DNA from: Pseudobacteriovorax antillogorgiicola
Lineage (GTDB): Bacteria; Bdellovibrionota_B; Oligoflexia; Oligoflexales; Oligoflexaceae
DNA: 64,000 bases
Assembly (NCBI RefSeq): GCF_900177345.1
Contig: NZ_FWZT01000010.1
Location: forward strand, 1 to 64,000
Direction of reading: 5' to 3'
The notes beneath the pieces were generated by a model. The model ran no database searches, was not told where the DNA came from, and saw only the letters and a list, made by a program, of their open reading frames with translations. Made by a program: the position numbers and the translations under genes. The first letter of the stretch is position 1, and the number at the start of each line of letters is the position of its first letter. Positions 53,786 through 62,375 of the stretch are shown here, piece after piece.

Positions 53786-54103
53786 CTAACTGCGACTATA
53801 TTCTAAGTGAGTGCTCAACCAAGCATTTAATTCTTGCAATACCTCAATAAAACGAACAGGTAATTTCAAATCACTAGCGACTTTTCCTAAACGCCTTAAA
53901 TTAAAGTTCCATGTGTCGAAAAAGCTGTATTGAGCGATGTGGCTGAAACAGAGTATTCTTTGCTAGAGGGCAGATTCAAAAAAGAGCCCAGATATTAGAC
54001 TTTAGAATCGACTGATTGGAAATTTATCCATCCAGTTGACCAGCCATTTAAGGTAGGTGTTCCCATGCCGGAGACTGTCTGCAGCATGAGAAGAACGAAA
54101 CAT
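53786..54103 (-). pseudogene. remnant of a broken gene in two frames
   Basis: The 416 bases downstream of pgi hold two protein-like fragments on the minus strand: an ORF from ATG 54103 (MFRSSHAADSLRHGNTYLKW, ending WMDKFPISRF, stop 54002-54004) and a frame 53962-53786 with no start codon (LCFSHIAQYSFFDTWNFNLR through LNAWLSTHLEYSRS). The composition is coding-like and the pieces lie in different frames, as for a decayed gene. I could not name the family; a transposase or phage origin is only a guess. Confidence 0.35.
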
Positions 54104-54112
54104 ACAAAGCAA

Positions 54113-55471
54113 CTAGAGCCTAGTTTTCAACTCTTGCCCCAAATCCTCAAACCCAGGCTTCCCCATCAGACCGAATAGATTCTTCTTATAGGCCTCGACT
54201 CCAGGCTGATCGAAGGGATTGACATCAAGCATCAAGCAGCTCACCGCACATGCCGTTTCAAAAAAGGCAAACAATGCACCGATCGTTTTTTCACTTAGTG
54301 ATGGCGCTTGAATTTCTACACAAGGAACCTGACCATCAAAGTGAGCTATTTTGGTGGCTACCATCGCCCCGTAATTGATATCGTTGATGCGCTTACCTTC
54401 TAGATAACCAATCTGATCGACGTTGGATTCACTTACGGGAACCTTCAATTGCTGCTCCACAGCTCCCCTATGGGATGTGCTGGCATCATCGAAGTGAATG
54501 AAGGTTTCGAAAAGATTACGAACCCCTTCTTGAACATACTGCCCTAAAGAGTGAAGATCGGTTGTATAGGCTAGGCCTGCAGGGAAAAGCCCCTTACCAT
54601 CCTTGCCTTCGGACTCGCCAAACAACTGCTTCCACCATTCAACAACGTAAAATAATTTTGGGTTGATGTAAGATAGAATTTCGATTCTTTTATCCGACTC
54701 ATAAGCCACGTTCCGAGCCGCGGCGTAGCGTAGCACTGGATGGTTATTGAGATCACCACTCTTGAGTTCATTGAAAACCTGATGGGCACCCTCCATCAAA
54801 GCTTCCACATCGATTTTCGCGAGTGCAAGGGGTACGATACCAACAGGAGAGAGAACTGAATAGCGACCACCAATGTCGTCTGGAACCACAAAACTTTTAT
54901 ATCCCAAATCTTGAGACACCTGTCGGAGAGCCCCTTTATCCTTATCTGTGGTTGCGATAATCCGCTTGGAAGCCTCATCCTTTCCAAAACGGTCTTCCAT
55001 ATACTTACGAACCACTCGGAAGGCCACTGAAGGTTCCGTAGTTGTTCCTGATTTACTGATGACGTTAACAATAGGCTGTCGCTCGTCTAGAAGATCAAGA
55101 ACTTCAATCATCGCTGTTTCTGAAAGATGATGCCCTAAAAAACTGATCAAAGGCTTATCACTGTTCACCAATCCTTGGTAACTGTGCTGCATGGCAGATG
55201 ATACAGCTCTCGTGCCCAGGTACGATCCACCGATTCCAATCACAAGAACGAGATCATAGGCCACATCGAGAGAATTAATATAGGCCTGCACATCTTTAAC
55301 CAGATTAAACCCGTAGATCTGGGGATAATCCCACCATCCGGTATACTCAGATCCGACACAAGATTTCTCTTGAATGCTGTGAAGTTTTTCGACAGCAACA
55401 CTCATCTTGGCATCAACTTTTTCGCGAAGCTCTGTTCCTAAGAACTTCTCGTCTAACTTAATCAGTGACAT
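54113..55471 (-). CDS. pgi: glucose-6-phosphate isomerase
   Basis: This glycolytic enzyme interconverts G6P and F6P. The 452-residue product has VIGIGGSYLGTRAVSSAM, VISKSGTTTEPSVAFRVV, a catalytic Glu segment GGRYSVLSPVG, and DVNPFDQPGVEAYKKN with the catalytic Lys, a normal set for the bacterial short form. ATG 55471 (MSLIKLDEK) was chosen because GGAG lies 7 bases upstream; a longer frame from 55507 starts deep inside hflX. It overlaps the hflX end. Confidence 0.95.
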   Translation of the reverse strand: MSLIKLDEKFLGTELREKVDAKMSVAVEKLHSIQEKSCVGSEYTGWWDYPQIYGFNLVKDVQAYINSLDVAYDLVLVIGIGGSYLGTRAVSSAMQHSYQGLVNSDKPLISFLGHHLSETAMIEVLDLLDERQPIVNVISKSGTTTEPSVAFRVVRKYMEDRFGKDEASKRIIATTDKDKGALRQVSQDLGYKSFVVPDDIGGRYSVLSPVGIVPLALAKIDVEALMEGAHQVFNELKSGDLNNHPVLRYAAARNVAYESDKRIEILSYINPKLFYVVEWWKQLFGESEGKDGKGLFPAGLAYTTDLHSLGQYVQEGVRNLFETFIHFDDASTSHRGAVEQQLKVPVSESNVDQIGYLEGKRINDINYGAMVATKIAHFDGQVPCVEIQAPSLSEKTIGALFAFFETACAVSCLMLDVNPFDQPGVEAYKKNLFGLMGKPGFEDLGQELKTRL

Positions 55472-56807
55472 AGTCTGGCTCCATGCTCTTTTCTTCTGAA
55501 GACTCATCGTCTTCTAGCTCAACAATATACTTTCTAAGTTTTGCCATCGTCGCGCGGGTCGACTGCACATAAAAAACCATTTTTCCGGTTTCATCATAAT
55601 CCGTCTTTAGGATGAGACAATTGTTATAAACCTTCGATAGAGCAGTCTGCTCTGAAATATCTATTGCGACTGAATAACTCACAAGGTTCTTGCGAAAAAA
55701 CCCGTAGATGTGATCGCGAAGCTGATTCACTTCCTCAGGAGAGTTTGCCGAAAGTGTCTGGCTTCCTGGGTAAGCAGCCTTCAGAACCCTTGGTAAGATT
55801 GGATCATCTAAAAGATCAGACTTATTAAAAACCATGAGCTGGGGAACGTCGCCAGCACCAATTTCTTCAAGGACCTGTCTGGTGATACGAATGTGATCTT
55901 CGTAGGAGTGGTAACTAACATCAACCACATGTAGCAATAGATCCGCTTCTCGAACCTCGTCGAGAGTGGATTTAAAGGATTCCACAAGGCTATGAGGAAG
56001 ATTACGAATGAACCCTACGGTGTCGGATAATAAAATCTTCGGTCTTGTTCTGGGATCGATAGCCTTGATATTGGTATCGAGGGTTGCGAACAACTCGTTT
56101 TTGCCAGCCACAGTAGCTCGGGTAAGCGACTTCATTAAAGTCGTCTTGCCTGAATTCGTATACCCCACAATCGCCACTTTAAGCTCTTGAGAGCGGGCTT
56201 TGCGTTGGGTTTGCTTTTCCTTGCGAATTTGATCGAGCTGTTTTTGCAGCTTAGCAATCCGCTCACGGGCACGACGACGGTCGATTTCGATCTGCTTCTC
56301 ACCCATACCACGAGATCGCACACCACCACCTGCCTGCCTTTGAAAGTGAGTCCACGCTCCGGTCAAACGAGGCAGCAAATATTCCAACCTTGCAATTTCA
56401 ACTTGGGTCTTGGCTTGATTCGTACGGGCGTGCTTCGAAAAGATCTCAAGAATCACCCCAGTTCTATCCATGACACTTTTACACGTCATCTCTTCAAGGT
56501 TTCTCACTTGTGGAGGGGACAAGGCTCGATCGAAAACCACCCAATCAGCGTTGTAAGACTCGGCTAGTTCTTTTATTTCGTCGACTTTACCAGTCCCCAA
56601 TAGCGTCTTGGCCGTCAGCCTATGCCTTTTTTGCACAATACGACCATGGACGCGAACACCTAAAGTGTCGAGCAGCGACTCTAACTCGTCGAGATCTTCT
56701 TTCAATTTTTCAAAAGATTCACCACTCAGCAGAATTCCAACTAGAATGGCTCCGGCGGGCTCTGATTGACTTGATACCACTTCTTGAATCGTTGATTCCT
56801 CCATCAA
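55458..56807 (-). CDS. hflX: ribosome-associated GTPase HflX
   Basis: HflX splits stalled ribosomes and recycles subunits. The 449-residue product has the N-terminal HflX domain (LVGILLSGESFEKLKEDL, GTGKVDEIKELAESYNADW), a glycine-rich GGGVRSRGMGEKQIEIDRRR helix linker, and the G domain with VGYTNSGKTTLMKSL (G1), ATLDTN (G2 region), LSDTVGFIRNLPHSL (G3) and VFNKSDL (G4). It is promoter-proximal to pgi and overlaps it by 14 bases. Confidence 0.95.
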   Translation of the reverse strand: MMEESTIQEVVSSQSEPAGAILVGILLSGESFEKLKEDLDELESLLDTLGVRVHGRIVQKRHRLTAKTLLGTGKVDEIKELAESYNADWVVFDRALSPPQVRNLEEMTCKSVMDRTGVILEIFSKHARTNQAKTQVEIARLEYLLPRLTGAWTHFQRQAGGGVRSRGMGEKQIEIDRRRARERIAKLQKQLDQIRKEKQTQRKARSQELKVAIVGYTNSGKTTLMKSLTRATVAGKNELFATLDTNIKAIDPRTRPKILLSDTVGFIRNLPHSLVESFKSTLDEVREADLLLHVVDVSYHSYEDHIRITRQVLEEIGAGDVPQLMVFNKSDLLDDPILPRVLKAAYPGSQTLSANSPEEVNQLRDHIYGFFRKNLVSYSVAIDISEQTALSKVYNNCLILKTDYDETGKMVFYVQSTRATMAKLRKYIVELEDDESSEEKSMEPDYVTD

Positions 56808-57151
56808 TGTTCAACACTTCTACACTACTCGGAATTGGCTCTAAAAACGACTCTGAATTTTACCAGCATGCCATTTATTCCTACCTGGATCGGCAGACTT
56901 CGAGCTTCTATTGAGTACCTAAGTTGAACACTTCTTACCAAGAGGTAGATTTTTAATGATTGTCGCAGAGATTTGCCAAGATTTTATAGAGCGACCTATG
57001 GATTTCGATCCATGATTTAAAAGTGAATCGTTTTCTGCAATGAAAGATTACGAGATATAAAAGCACAGATTGAGTATAACGCTTTCCACGAAAGAATTTC
57101 TCGTTATTAAACTACAAAAATATCTTATTTTATCGTGTCATCTGAAGGTTG

Positions 57152-57180
57152 TTGACACCCTATATTGTAGCATCTAGACT
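57152..57180 (+). promoter_or_regulatory. sigma70 promoter candidate for aceB-aceA
   Basis: A perfect TTGACA and TAGACT with a 17-base spacer, 181 bases before the aceB start codon. The long leader it implies fits post-transcriptional or transcriptional control of the shunt. Confidence 0.55.
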
Positions 57181-57255
57181 TCAAAGCAGATCAGAACTAG
57201 TCTATAGATCCATGACCACGATAGATACTTGCAGTTATCAAAGGGAGGCGAACAC

Positions 57256-57294
57256 TTGAGTCATCGCTTGAACAAGTTGGTATCTGCACCTTAA
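57256..57294 (+). CDS. 12-residue leader ORF upstream of aceB
   Basis: TTG at 57256 opens a 12-residue reading frame (MSHRLNKLVSAP, stop 57292-57294) preceded by a strong AGGGAGG (57242-57248) at a 7-base spacing. It could be a regulatory leader peptide or only a chance ribosome site. Confidence 0.3.
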   Translation: MSHRLNKLVSAP

Positions 57295-57360
57295 AACAAT
57301 TCCATTGTGAATGGTTTCCAGAATTTTGTCTCTCCTTGACCAGAAGGGAAACGGAGAACT

Positions 57361-58971
57361 GTGCTTAAAATGAGGAATTTAATCATGTACAACATCTCTG
57401 GATTAAAGCTACAGGCTGCAACTGAATCGAAACACATTGATCATGTCCTCACTAAGCCTGCAGTCGAATTTCTGGTCAAACTCCAACGAAAGTTTAACTC
57501 CCAACGCCTATCCCTTCTTGAAAAGCGGATAAAACGCCAAGAGCAGCTCGACCAAGGAGAACTTCCAACTTTTCTATCGGATACGCAAGAGATTCGCGAA
57601 AGGGATTGGCAAGTGGCAGCAACTCCTCACGATCTTCAAGATCGCCGAGTTGAAATCACTGGCCCCACAGATGCGAAAATGATCATTAATGCTCTGAACT
57701 CTGGAGCAAAGGTTTTCATGGCCGACTTAGAGGATGCTTCGTCTCCTACCTGGGAGAACATGCTCGATGGCCAGCTTAACCTTAAGGCTGCCGTTCGCCA
57801 TCAACTTTCATTTACAAACCCCAGCAATGGTAAAACCTATAAGCTAAAACCAGACAGTGAAATTGCGACATTGCTTGTTCGGCCTCGCGGCTGGCACCTC
57901 ACAGAAAAAAATCTCCTCGTCGATGACATCGAAATGTCAGCGAGCCTCTTCGACTTTGGGCTATATTTCTTTCACAACGCCAAGGAAAGACTGGCTCGTA
58001 ATACAGCACCATATTTCTACTTGCCCAAGATGGAAAGTCATCTTGAAGCCCGCTTATGGAACGACGTTTTTATCTTTGCCCAAGAGGAACTAGGAATTCC
58101 AAAAGGTACTATTCGTGCTACCTGCCTGATTGAAAACATCCTAGCAGCTTTTGAGATGAACGAAATCCTCTTTGAGCTTAAGGATCACGCTTCAGGCTTA
58201 AATGCCGGACGCTGGGACTACATTTTTAGTGTAATTAAGAAATTTAAATCTCATCGTTCAGCTTTGCTACCAGATCGTAGCCTTGTGACGATGCATGCCC
58301 CATTTATGAAGGCTTATACGGAGCTTTTGATAAAGACTTGCCACAAGCGAAATGCTCATGCCATAGGTGGAATGGCCGCATTTATTCCAAGTCGCAAAGA
58401 TGAAAAAATAAATGAAATTGCAATTTCTAAGGTTACAGCAGATAAACAGCAGGAAGCTAGTTCTGGCTGCGACGGCACTTGGGTTGCCCATCCAGATCTC
58501 GTGCCAGTAGCTAACGGAGTCTTCACGGAGGCATTCGGGGATCACGCTCATCAAAAGCACGTCCTCCGTGAAGACGTTCACATCCGTCCGCAAGATCTTT
58601 GCAACTTTTCTCTCGATAACTTTCGTATCACTGAAGATGGCGTTCGAAGCAATATTCGTATCGCGATTCAATATATGAACCATTGGCTAAACGGACTCGG
58701 AGCTGTGGCATTGCATCACCTCATGGAAGATGCAGCAACCGCAGAAATCTCGCGAGCTCAACTTTGGCAATGGGTCCACTTAAAGGCTGAGCTGGACGAT
58801 GGACGAGTGGTGACCCCGGAGTTATATAGCGAACTAAGACAGCAAGAACTAGAGGCCCTGGGCGGCGTTTATGAAGGCCGACACCAAGAGGTTATCGAAA
58901 TCCTTGATGGCTTGGTGCTAAGCCCCGAGTTCACTGACTTCCTCACTCTTCCGGCTTATCGTTTGCTTTAA
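57361..58971 (+). CDS. aceB: malate synthase A
   Basis: This glyoxylate-shunt enzyme condenses glyoxylate and acetyl-CoA. The 536-residue product has QVAATPHDLQDRRVEITGPT, VFMADLEDASSPTWENMLDG, YFYLPKMESHLEARLWNDVF, GTIRATCLIENILAAFEMNE and NGLGAVALHHLMEDAATAEI, in the order of the A-type family and with the typical length. The GTG at 57361 has GGAG 4 bases upstream; an ATG at 57370 gives the same protein three residues shorter. It is followed 24 bases later by isocitrate lyase, forming the shunt operon. Confidence 0.95.
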   Translation: MLKMRNLIMYNISGLKLQAATESKHIDHVLTKPAVEFLVKLQRKFNSQRLSLLEKRIKRQEQLDQGELPTFLSDTQEIRERDWQVAATPHDLQDRRVEITGPTDAKMIINALNSGAKVFMADLEDASSPTWENMLDGQLNLKAAVRHQLSFTNPSNGKTYKLKPDSEIATLLVRPRGWHLTEKNLLVDDIEMSASLFDFGLYFFHNAKERLARNTAPYFYLPKMESHLEARLWNDVFIFAQEELGIPKGTIRATCLIENILAAFEMNEILFELKDHASGLNAGRWDYIFSVIKKFKSHRSALLPDRSLVTMHAPFMKAYTELLIKTCHKRNAHAIGGMAAFIPSRKDEKINEIAISKVTADKQQEASSGCDGTWVAHPDLVPVANGVFTEAFGDHAHQKHVLREDVHIRPQDLCNFSLDNFRITEDGVRSNIRIAIQYMNHWLNGLGAVALHHLMEDAATAEISRAQLWQWVHLKAELDDGRVVTPELYSELRQQELEALGGVYEGRHQEVIEILDGLVLSPEFTDFLTLPAYRLL

Positions 58972-58995
58972 TAGGGCTATTTTTTGGAGGGCACG

Positions 58996-60276
58996 ATGAA
59001 CAAGCAAGAGATGATTGAAAAGATTCACAAGGACTGGGATGAAAATCCACGGTGGGATGGCATCACGCGCAATTACACCGCTGATGAAGTGGTAAAGCTC
59101 ATGCCTTCCATTCCAGTGGATCATTCACTGGCAAATGCTGGGTCAAATCGATTCACGAAGTTACTTAAAGAAGAAGCCTATGTGAATTCGCTAGGAGCAC
59201 TAACGGGATCTCAGGCTGTTCAGATGGTTAAGGCGGGGCTGCAGGCCATCTACATGAGTGGCTGGCAGGTTGCTGCAGACGCCAATCAATCTGGACAAAC
59301 GTACCCCGATCAATCATTGTACCCAAGCAATAGCGTTCCACAGCTTGTCAAACGTTTGAACAACGCCTTGATGCGAGCCGACTTACTCAATCGTGTAGAA
59401 GGCAAGGAAGATATCTATTGGTATGCGCCAATCGTTGCAGATGCCGAGGCTGGATTTGGCGGCCCTCTTCATGCGTTCGAACTTATGAAGGGCATGATCG
59501 AAGCTGGAGCCGCTGCGGTTCATTTCGAAGATCAACTTGCGTCTGAGAAAAAGTGTGGTCACCTTGGGGGTAAAGTTCTTGTGCCTACCTCTCAATTTAT
59601 TAGGACTTTGACCGGAGCTCGCTTGGCTGCTGATGTATGCAACGTACCCAGCTACATCATCGCCCGAACGGACTCCTTGGCAGCGACTCTCATGACCTCC
59701 GATATCGATCCTGTGGATGCACCGTTCCTCACTGGCGAACGAACTCCGGAAGGCTATTTCAAAGTTAAGCCTGGGCTAGATTCTGCTATCGCTCGTGGCT
59801 TGAGTTACGCTCCATATGCAGATCTTATCTGGTTTGAAACATCAGTTCCTGACATCGGTGAAGCTAAAGAATTTGCAGCAGCTATCAAAGAAAAATATCC
59901 TAATAAGATGTTGGCTTATAACTGCTCGCCGTCTTTCAATTGGGAAGCCAAGCTAGATAAGACGTCGATCGCTAAGTTTCAAACCGACTTGGCAGAATTT
60001 GGTTACAAATTTCAATTTATCACCTTAGCTGGATGGCATTCCATCAATTACCACATGTTCGATCTTGCTAAGGCATATAAAACCACTGGCATGACAGCTT
60101 TTGTAGATCTTCAATCACGAGAATTTAAGCGGGAGAGCGATGGCTATACAGCTGTCAAGCATCAACGTGAAGTTGGTACTGGCTACTTCGATAACGTTCT
60201 CATGACGATCACCGGTGGCGAAGCTTCAACTGCGGCACTTGCTGGCTCTACTGAAGAAGAGCAGTTCAACAAGTAA
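58996..60276 (+). CDS. aceA: isocitrate lyase
   Basis: This enzyme splits isocitrate to succinate and glyoxylate. The 426-residue product has the signature [18 protein letters not shown] with the catalytic Cys, plus [50 protein letters not shown] and an intact C-terminal region. ATG 58996 has GGAGG at a 5-base spacing; an earlier in-frame TTG is less likely. It follows aceB by 24 bases and is closed by a good terminator, so the pair allows growth on acetate or fatty acids. Confidence 0.96.
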   Translation: MNKQEMIEKIHKDWDENPRWDGITRNYTADEVVKLMPSIPVDHSLANAGSNRFTKLLKEEAYVNSLGALTGSQAVQMVKAGLQAIYMSGWQVAADANQSGQTYPDQSLYPSNSVPQLVKRLNNALMRADLLNRVEGKEDIYWYAPIVADAEAGFGGPLHAFELMKGMIEAGAAAVHFEDQLASEKKCGHLGGKVLVPTSQFIRTLTGARLAADVCNVPSYIIARTDSLAATLMTSDIDPVDAPFLTGERTPEGYFKVKPGLDSAIARGLSYAPYADLIWFETSVPDIGEAKEFAAAIKEKYPNKMLAYNCSPSFNWEAKLDKTSIAKFQTDLAEFGYKFQFITLAGWHSINYHMFDLAKAYKTTGMTAFVDLQSREFKRESDGYTAVKHQREVGTGYFDNVLMTITGGEASTAALAGSTEEEQFNK

Positions 60277-60296
60277 TAAGACTACCTCACTCCTGG

Positions 60297-60330
60297 AAGG
60301 CAGCCTGGCTCAGGCTGCCTTTCATTTTTC
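60297..60330 (+). terminator. terminator after aceA
   Basis: AAGGCAGCCTG (60297-60307) pairs perfectly with CAGGCTGCCTT (60311-60321) around GCT, followed by TCATTTTTC. A strong rho-independent terminator with an 11-bp stem. Confidence 0.9.
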
Positions 60331-60417
60331 TAAAGTTTGCCTGCCAATCACCGAAATCTTAATCGTATCAATCAACTCCACCGTTGGCGACCCTTCGGAT
60401 ACCCTAAGAGGTAAATT

Positions 60418-61167
60418 GTGTACTCCGGGCCTATTCTGTTCTTGATTTTACTGCTTGCCGGTTCCCAAGCTAAGGGCAGCACCTTGCAATCTGAAGGTAC
60501 CCGAAGCCCTTCACAGGAGACCCCACCTCCCCGAGGGACACTAACTTTTGCAGAAAATTTTCATGTTTTTTTGGTTTATAACAATGGCTCTCTGAACCTG
60601 GATCTTGGTGACCCAGACAGTTTACCAGAAACACCACAGTCAGGGCTTTATAGTGACAATGCTCCAGCTTCCGGTTCATTTTTCGATGGTTCGGTTCGGG
60701 AATTTCGCTCGGTACTAGCTTTGTTATTTAGCCGCAGGCAACAGTTGTTTCATGTAGGAATTGGATTGAGTAATATGGAGCTTGGCAAACCAGGACCTGA
60801 CCTTACCAAAGGTCGAGCGAAGACCAACCTACATATTAATTCCCTCAGCACTGAGATTGCTGTTTTGAAGAAAATTCCCAAGTTCGGTTACACCAAGGGA
60901 ACTGTTATCCTAGATACTATGATCGATGGTAGAATACGAACCCAGTATGATACTACTGCCGATGGCGCTACCGCAATTGTCGATAGTCAGCTCAAATCTG
61001 GCTTCAAACTTGCCATTGGTGGGGAGTATCACATCAACATCACCGAAGGCCTAAGTCTTGGCGTAAACGCTGGCATTCAATATGGAATCATGAGCTTTGA
61101 CAACCGCAAGAAAACATCTTCACTCTATGGGCTAAGCTATGGCTTGGCTTGTCTGCTAAGAATCTAA
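60418..61167 (+). CDS. secreted protein of unknown function, beta-barrel-like
   Basis: The 249-residue product starts at GTG 60418, preceded by AGAGG, and begins MYSGPILFLILLLAGSQAKG, a signal peptide. The mature part has many alternating strands and periodic Gly/aromatics (LALLFSRRQQLFHVGIGL, KLAIGGEYHINITEGLSLGV, GIQYGIMSF), and ends YGLACLLRI. An outer-membrane barrel of about 8-10 strands is plausible but not proven. It stands alone between the aceA terminator and the flagellin gene. Confidence 0.6.
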   Translation: MYSGPILFLILLLAGSQAKGSTLQSEGTRSPSQETPPPRGTLTFAENFHVFLVYNNGSLNLDLGDPDSLPETPQSGLYSDNAPASGSFFDGSVREFRSVLALLFSRRQQLFHVGIGLSNMELGKPGPDLTKGRAKTNLHINSLSTEIAVLKKIPKFGYTKGTVILDTMIDGRIRTQYDTTADGATAIVDSQLKSGFKLAIGGEYHINITEGLSLGVNAGIQYGIMSFDNRKKTSSLYGLSYGLACLLRI

Positions 61168-61403
61168 ACCCCAAAACGAAACCTTACTCCCCGACTCTCA
61201 CAAAAATCTATTAATTCCCATAAGTTAGATAGGCAAATTTTTCCTAGGGTAAGGTTCTCTGAGTTTTTTTCAATTTTTTAGATTAATAAAATCAAAGGTC
61301 TATCAGATTTTCGGGTCGACTTTGTTAATGGCGTCAGACAATTGGCGAATAGGCTTATGAAGTCGTTACCCAGTGTGTAAAAGCCTAAGACAGGAGGTCA
61401 TGG
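61168..61403. other. upstream region of flagellin gene
   Basis: This 236-base stretch is AT-rich with no ORF. A good fit to the sigma28 or sigma54 flagellar promoter consensus was not found. CAGGAGGT at about 61392 is the flagellin ribosome binding site. Confidence 0.4.
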
Positions 61404-62330
61404 ATGGGTTTAAGAATTAGGACCAACGTAGCATCGATTAACTCTCAACGGCGCTTGGAGAGATCGACTCTAGCAGTGACCGATTCTGCTGGAAAGTTGG
61501 CATCAGGTAAGCGCATCAACAAGGCAGCAGATGATGCCGCTGGCTTAGCCATTGCATCAAACTTACATGCCGATGTTCGATCTTTGCTGCAGGCGAAACG
61601 AAATGCCAATGATGGTATATCTCTCGTCCAAACTGCTGAGGGTGGCCTTATGGAAACCACAGCCATGCTCACGCGATTGCGAGAGCTAGCTGTTCAAGCG
61701 GCAAGTGACACTGTCGGCCAAACGGAAAGAGGCTTTCTCGACCAAGAGTTTATCGCTCTGAAGGAAGAAATCGACCGAATTGCAAGCTCGGTTGAATTCA
61801 ACGGCACGCGACTACTGGTTGGTGAGAAGGACATCCCCGAGGAATTGGCCAATGCTGATGGTACGTTCCCTCTCGAAATCCAGGTCAGTAAGGACTACTA
61901 CCAGGAAGTAGACGACGTGTCCCAACGAAACCAGGTCAACATCATCAAAATTGATCTGGGTCGGGTGAACGCCTTTACCGATGGAGAGGGTAGTCTTAAT
62001 ATCGGAGAGGCCGAAGACGGTACCCGAGTCAATGGCAAGGAGATCGCTCAGAACAGTATCATGAAACTCGATGATGCGATCATCAAAGTATCTGAACATC
62101 GCGCCTACCTAGGTTCGATCCAGAACAGACTCGGTTCTACCATTAACAACTTGGGAGTCCAGGTCGAGAACTTAACAGCCGCTCGAAGCCGAATCGAGGA
62201 TACAGATTTCGCGCACGAAACCGCAAGGTTTACATCCGAGAAGATTCTCCAGCAGGCCGGTACAGCTGTTCTCAGCCAAGCCAACACATTCCCACAAACT
62301 GCACTGAACTTAGTCCAAGCCCTAGGCTAA
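61404..62330 (+). CDS. fliC: flagellin
   Basis: This secreted structural protein forms the flagellar filament. The 308-residue product has the conserved N-terminal D0/D1 region (GLRIRTNVASINSQRRLE, LASGKRINKAADDAAGLAIA, SLVQTAEGGLMETTAMLTRL, RELAVQAASDT) and C-terminal D1/D0 (LGSIQNRLGSTINNLGVQVE, LTAARSRIEDTDFAHETARF, TSEKILQQAGTAVLSQANTF). The variable middle is short, so this is a small flagellin. The start is ATG 61404, with GGAGG; an ATG 4 bases earlier is out of frame. A perfect terminator follows. Confidence 0.97.
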   Translation: MGLRIRTNVASINSQRRLERSTLAVTDSAGKLASGKRINKAADDAAGLAIASNLHADVRSLLQAKRNANDGISLVQTAEGGLMETTAMLTRLRELAVQAASDTVGQTERGFLDQEFIALKEEIDRIASSVEFNGTRLLVGEKDIPEELANADGTFPLEIQVSKDYYQEVDDVSQRNQVNIIKIDLGRVNAFTDGEGSLNIGEAEDGTRVNGKEIAQNSIMKLDDAIIKVSEHRAYLGSIQNRLGSTINNLGVQVENLTAARSRIEDTDFAHETARFTSEKILQQAGTAVLSQANTFPQTALNLVQALG

Positions 62331-62339
62331 TACACCTAC

Positions 62340-62375
62340 AAAGCATAGAGCCTTCTGGCTCTATGCTTTCTTCTT
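62340..62375. terminator. bidirectional terminator between fliC and gltD
   Basis: AAAGCATAGAGCC (62340-62352) pairs perfectly with GGCTCTATGCTTT (62357-62369) around TTCT, followed by CTTCTT. The 13-bp stem lies just before the gltD stop and can serve both strands. Confidence 0.92.

Larger units (their letters stand above)
56808..57360. promoter_or_regulatory. 553-base leader region upstream of the glyoxylate-shunt genes
   Basis: This long gap carries the promoter for aceB-aceA. TTGACA (57152-57157) with TAGACT (57175-57180) and exactly 17 bases between is a strong -35 and fair -10. Between it and aceB is a 12-codon ORF with its own ribosome site (57256-57294). The part nearest hflX is AT-rich without an ORF. 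Confidence 0.55.

Noticed and set aside
61328-61346. TGGCGTCAGACAATTGGC resembling a sigma54 promoter before flagellin
   Set aside because: The GG and GC elements are 13 bases apart instead of the required 10, so it does not fit.
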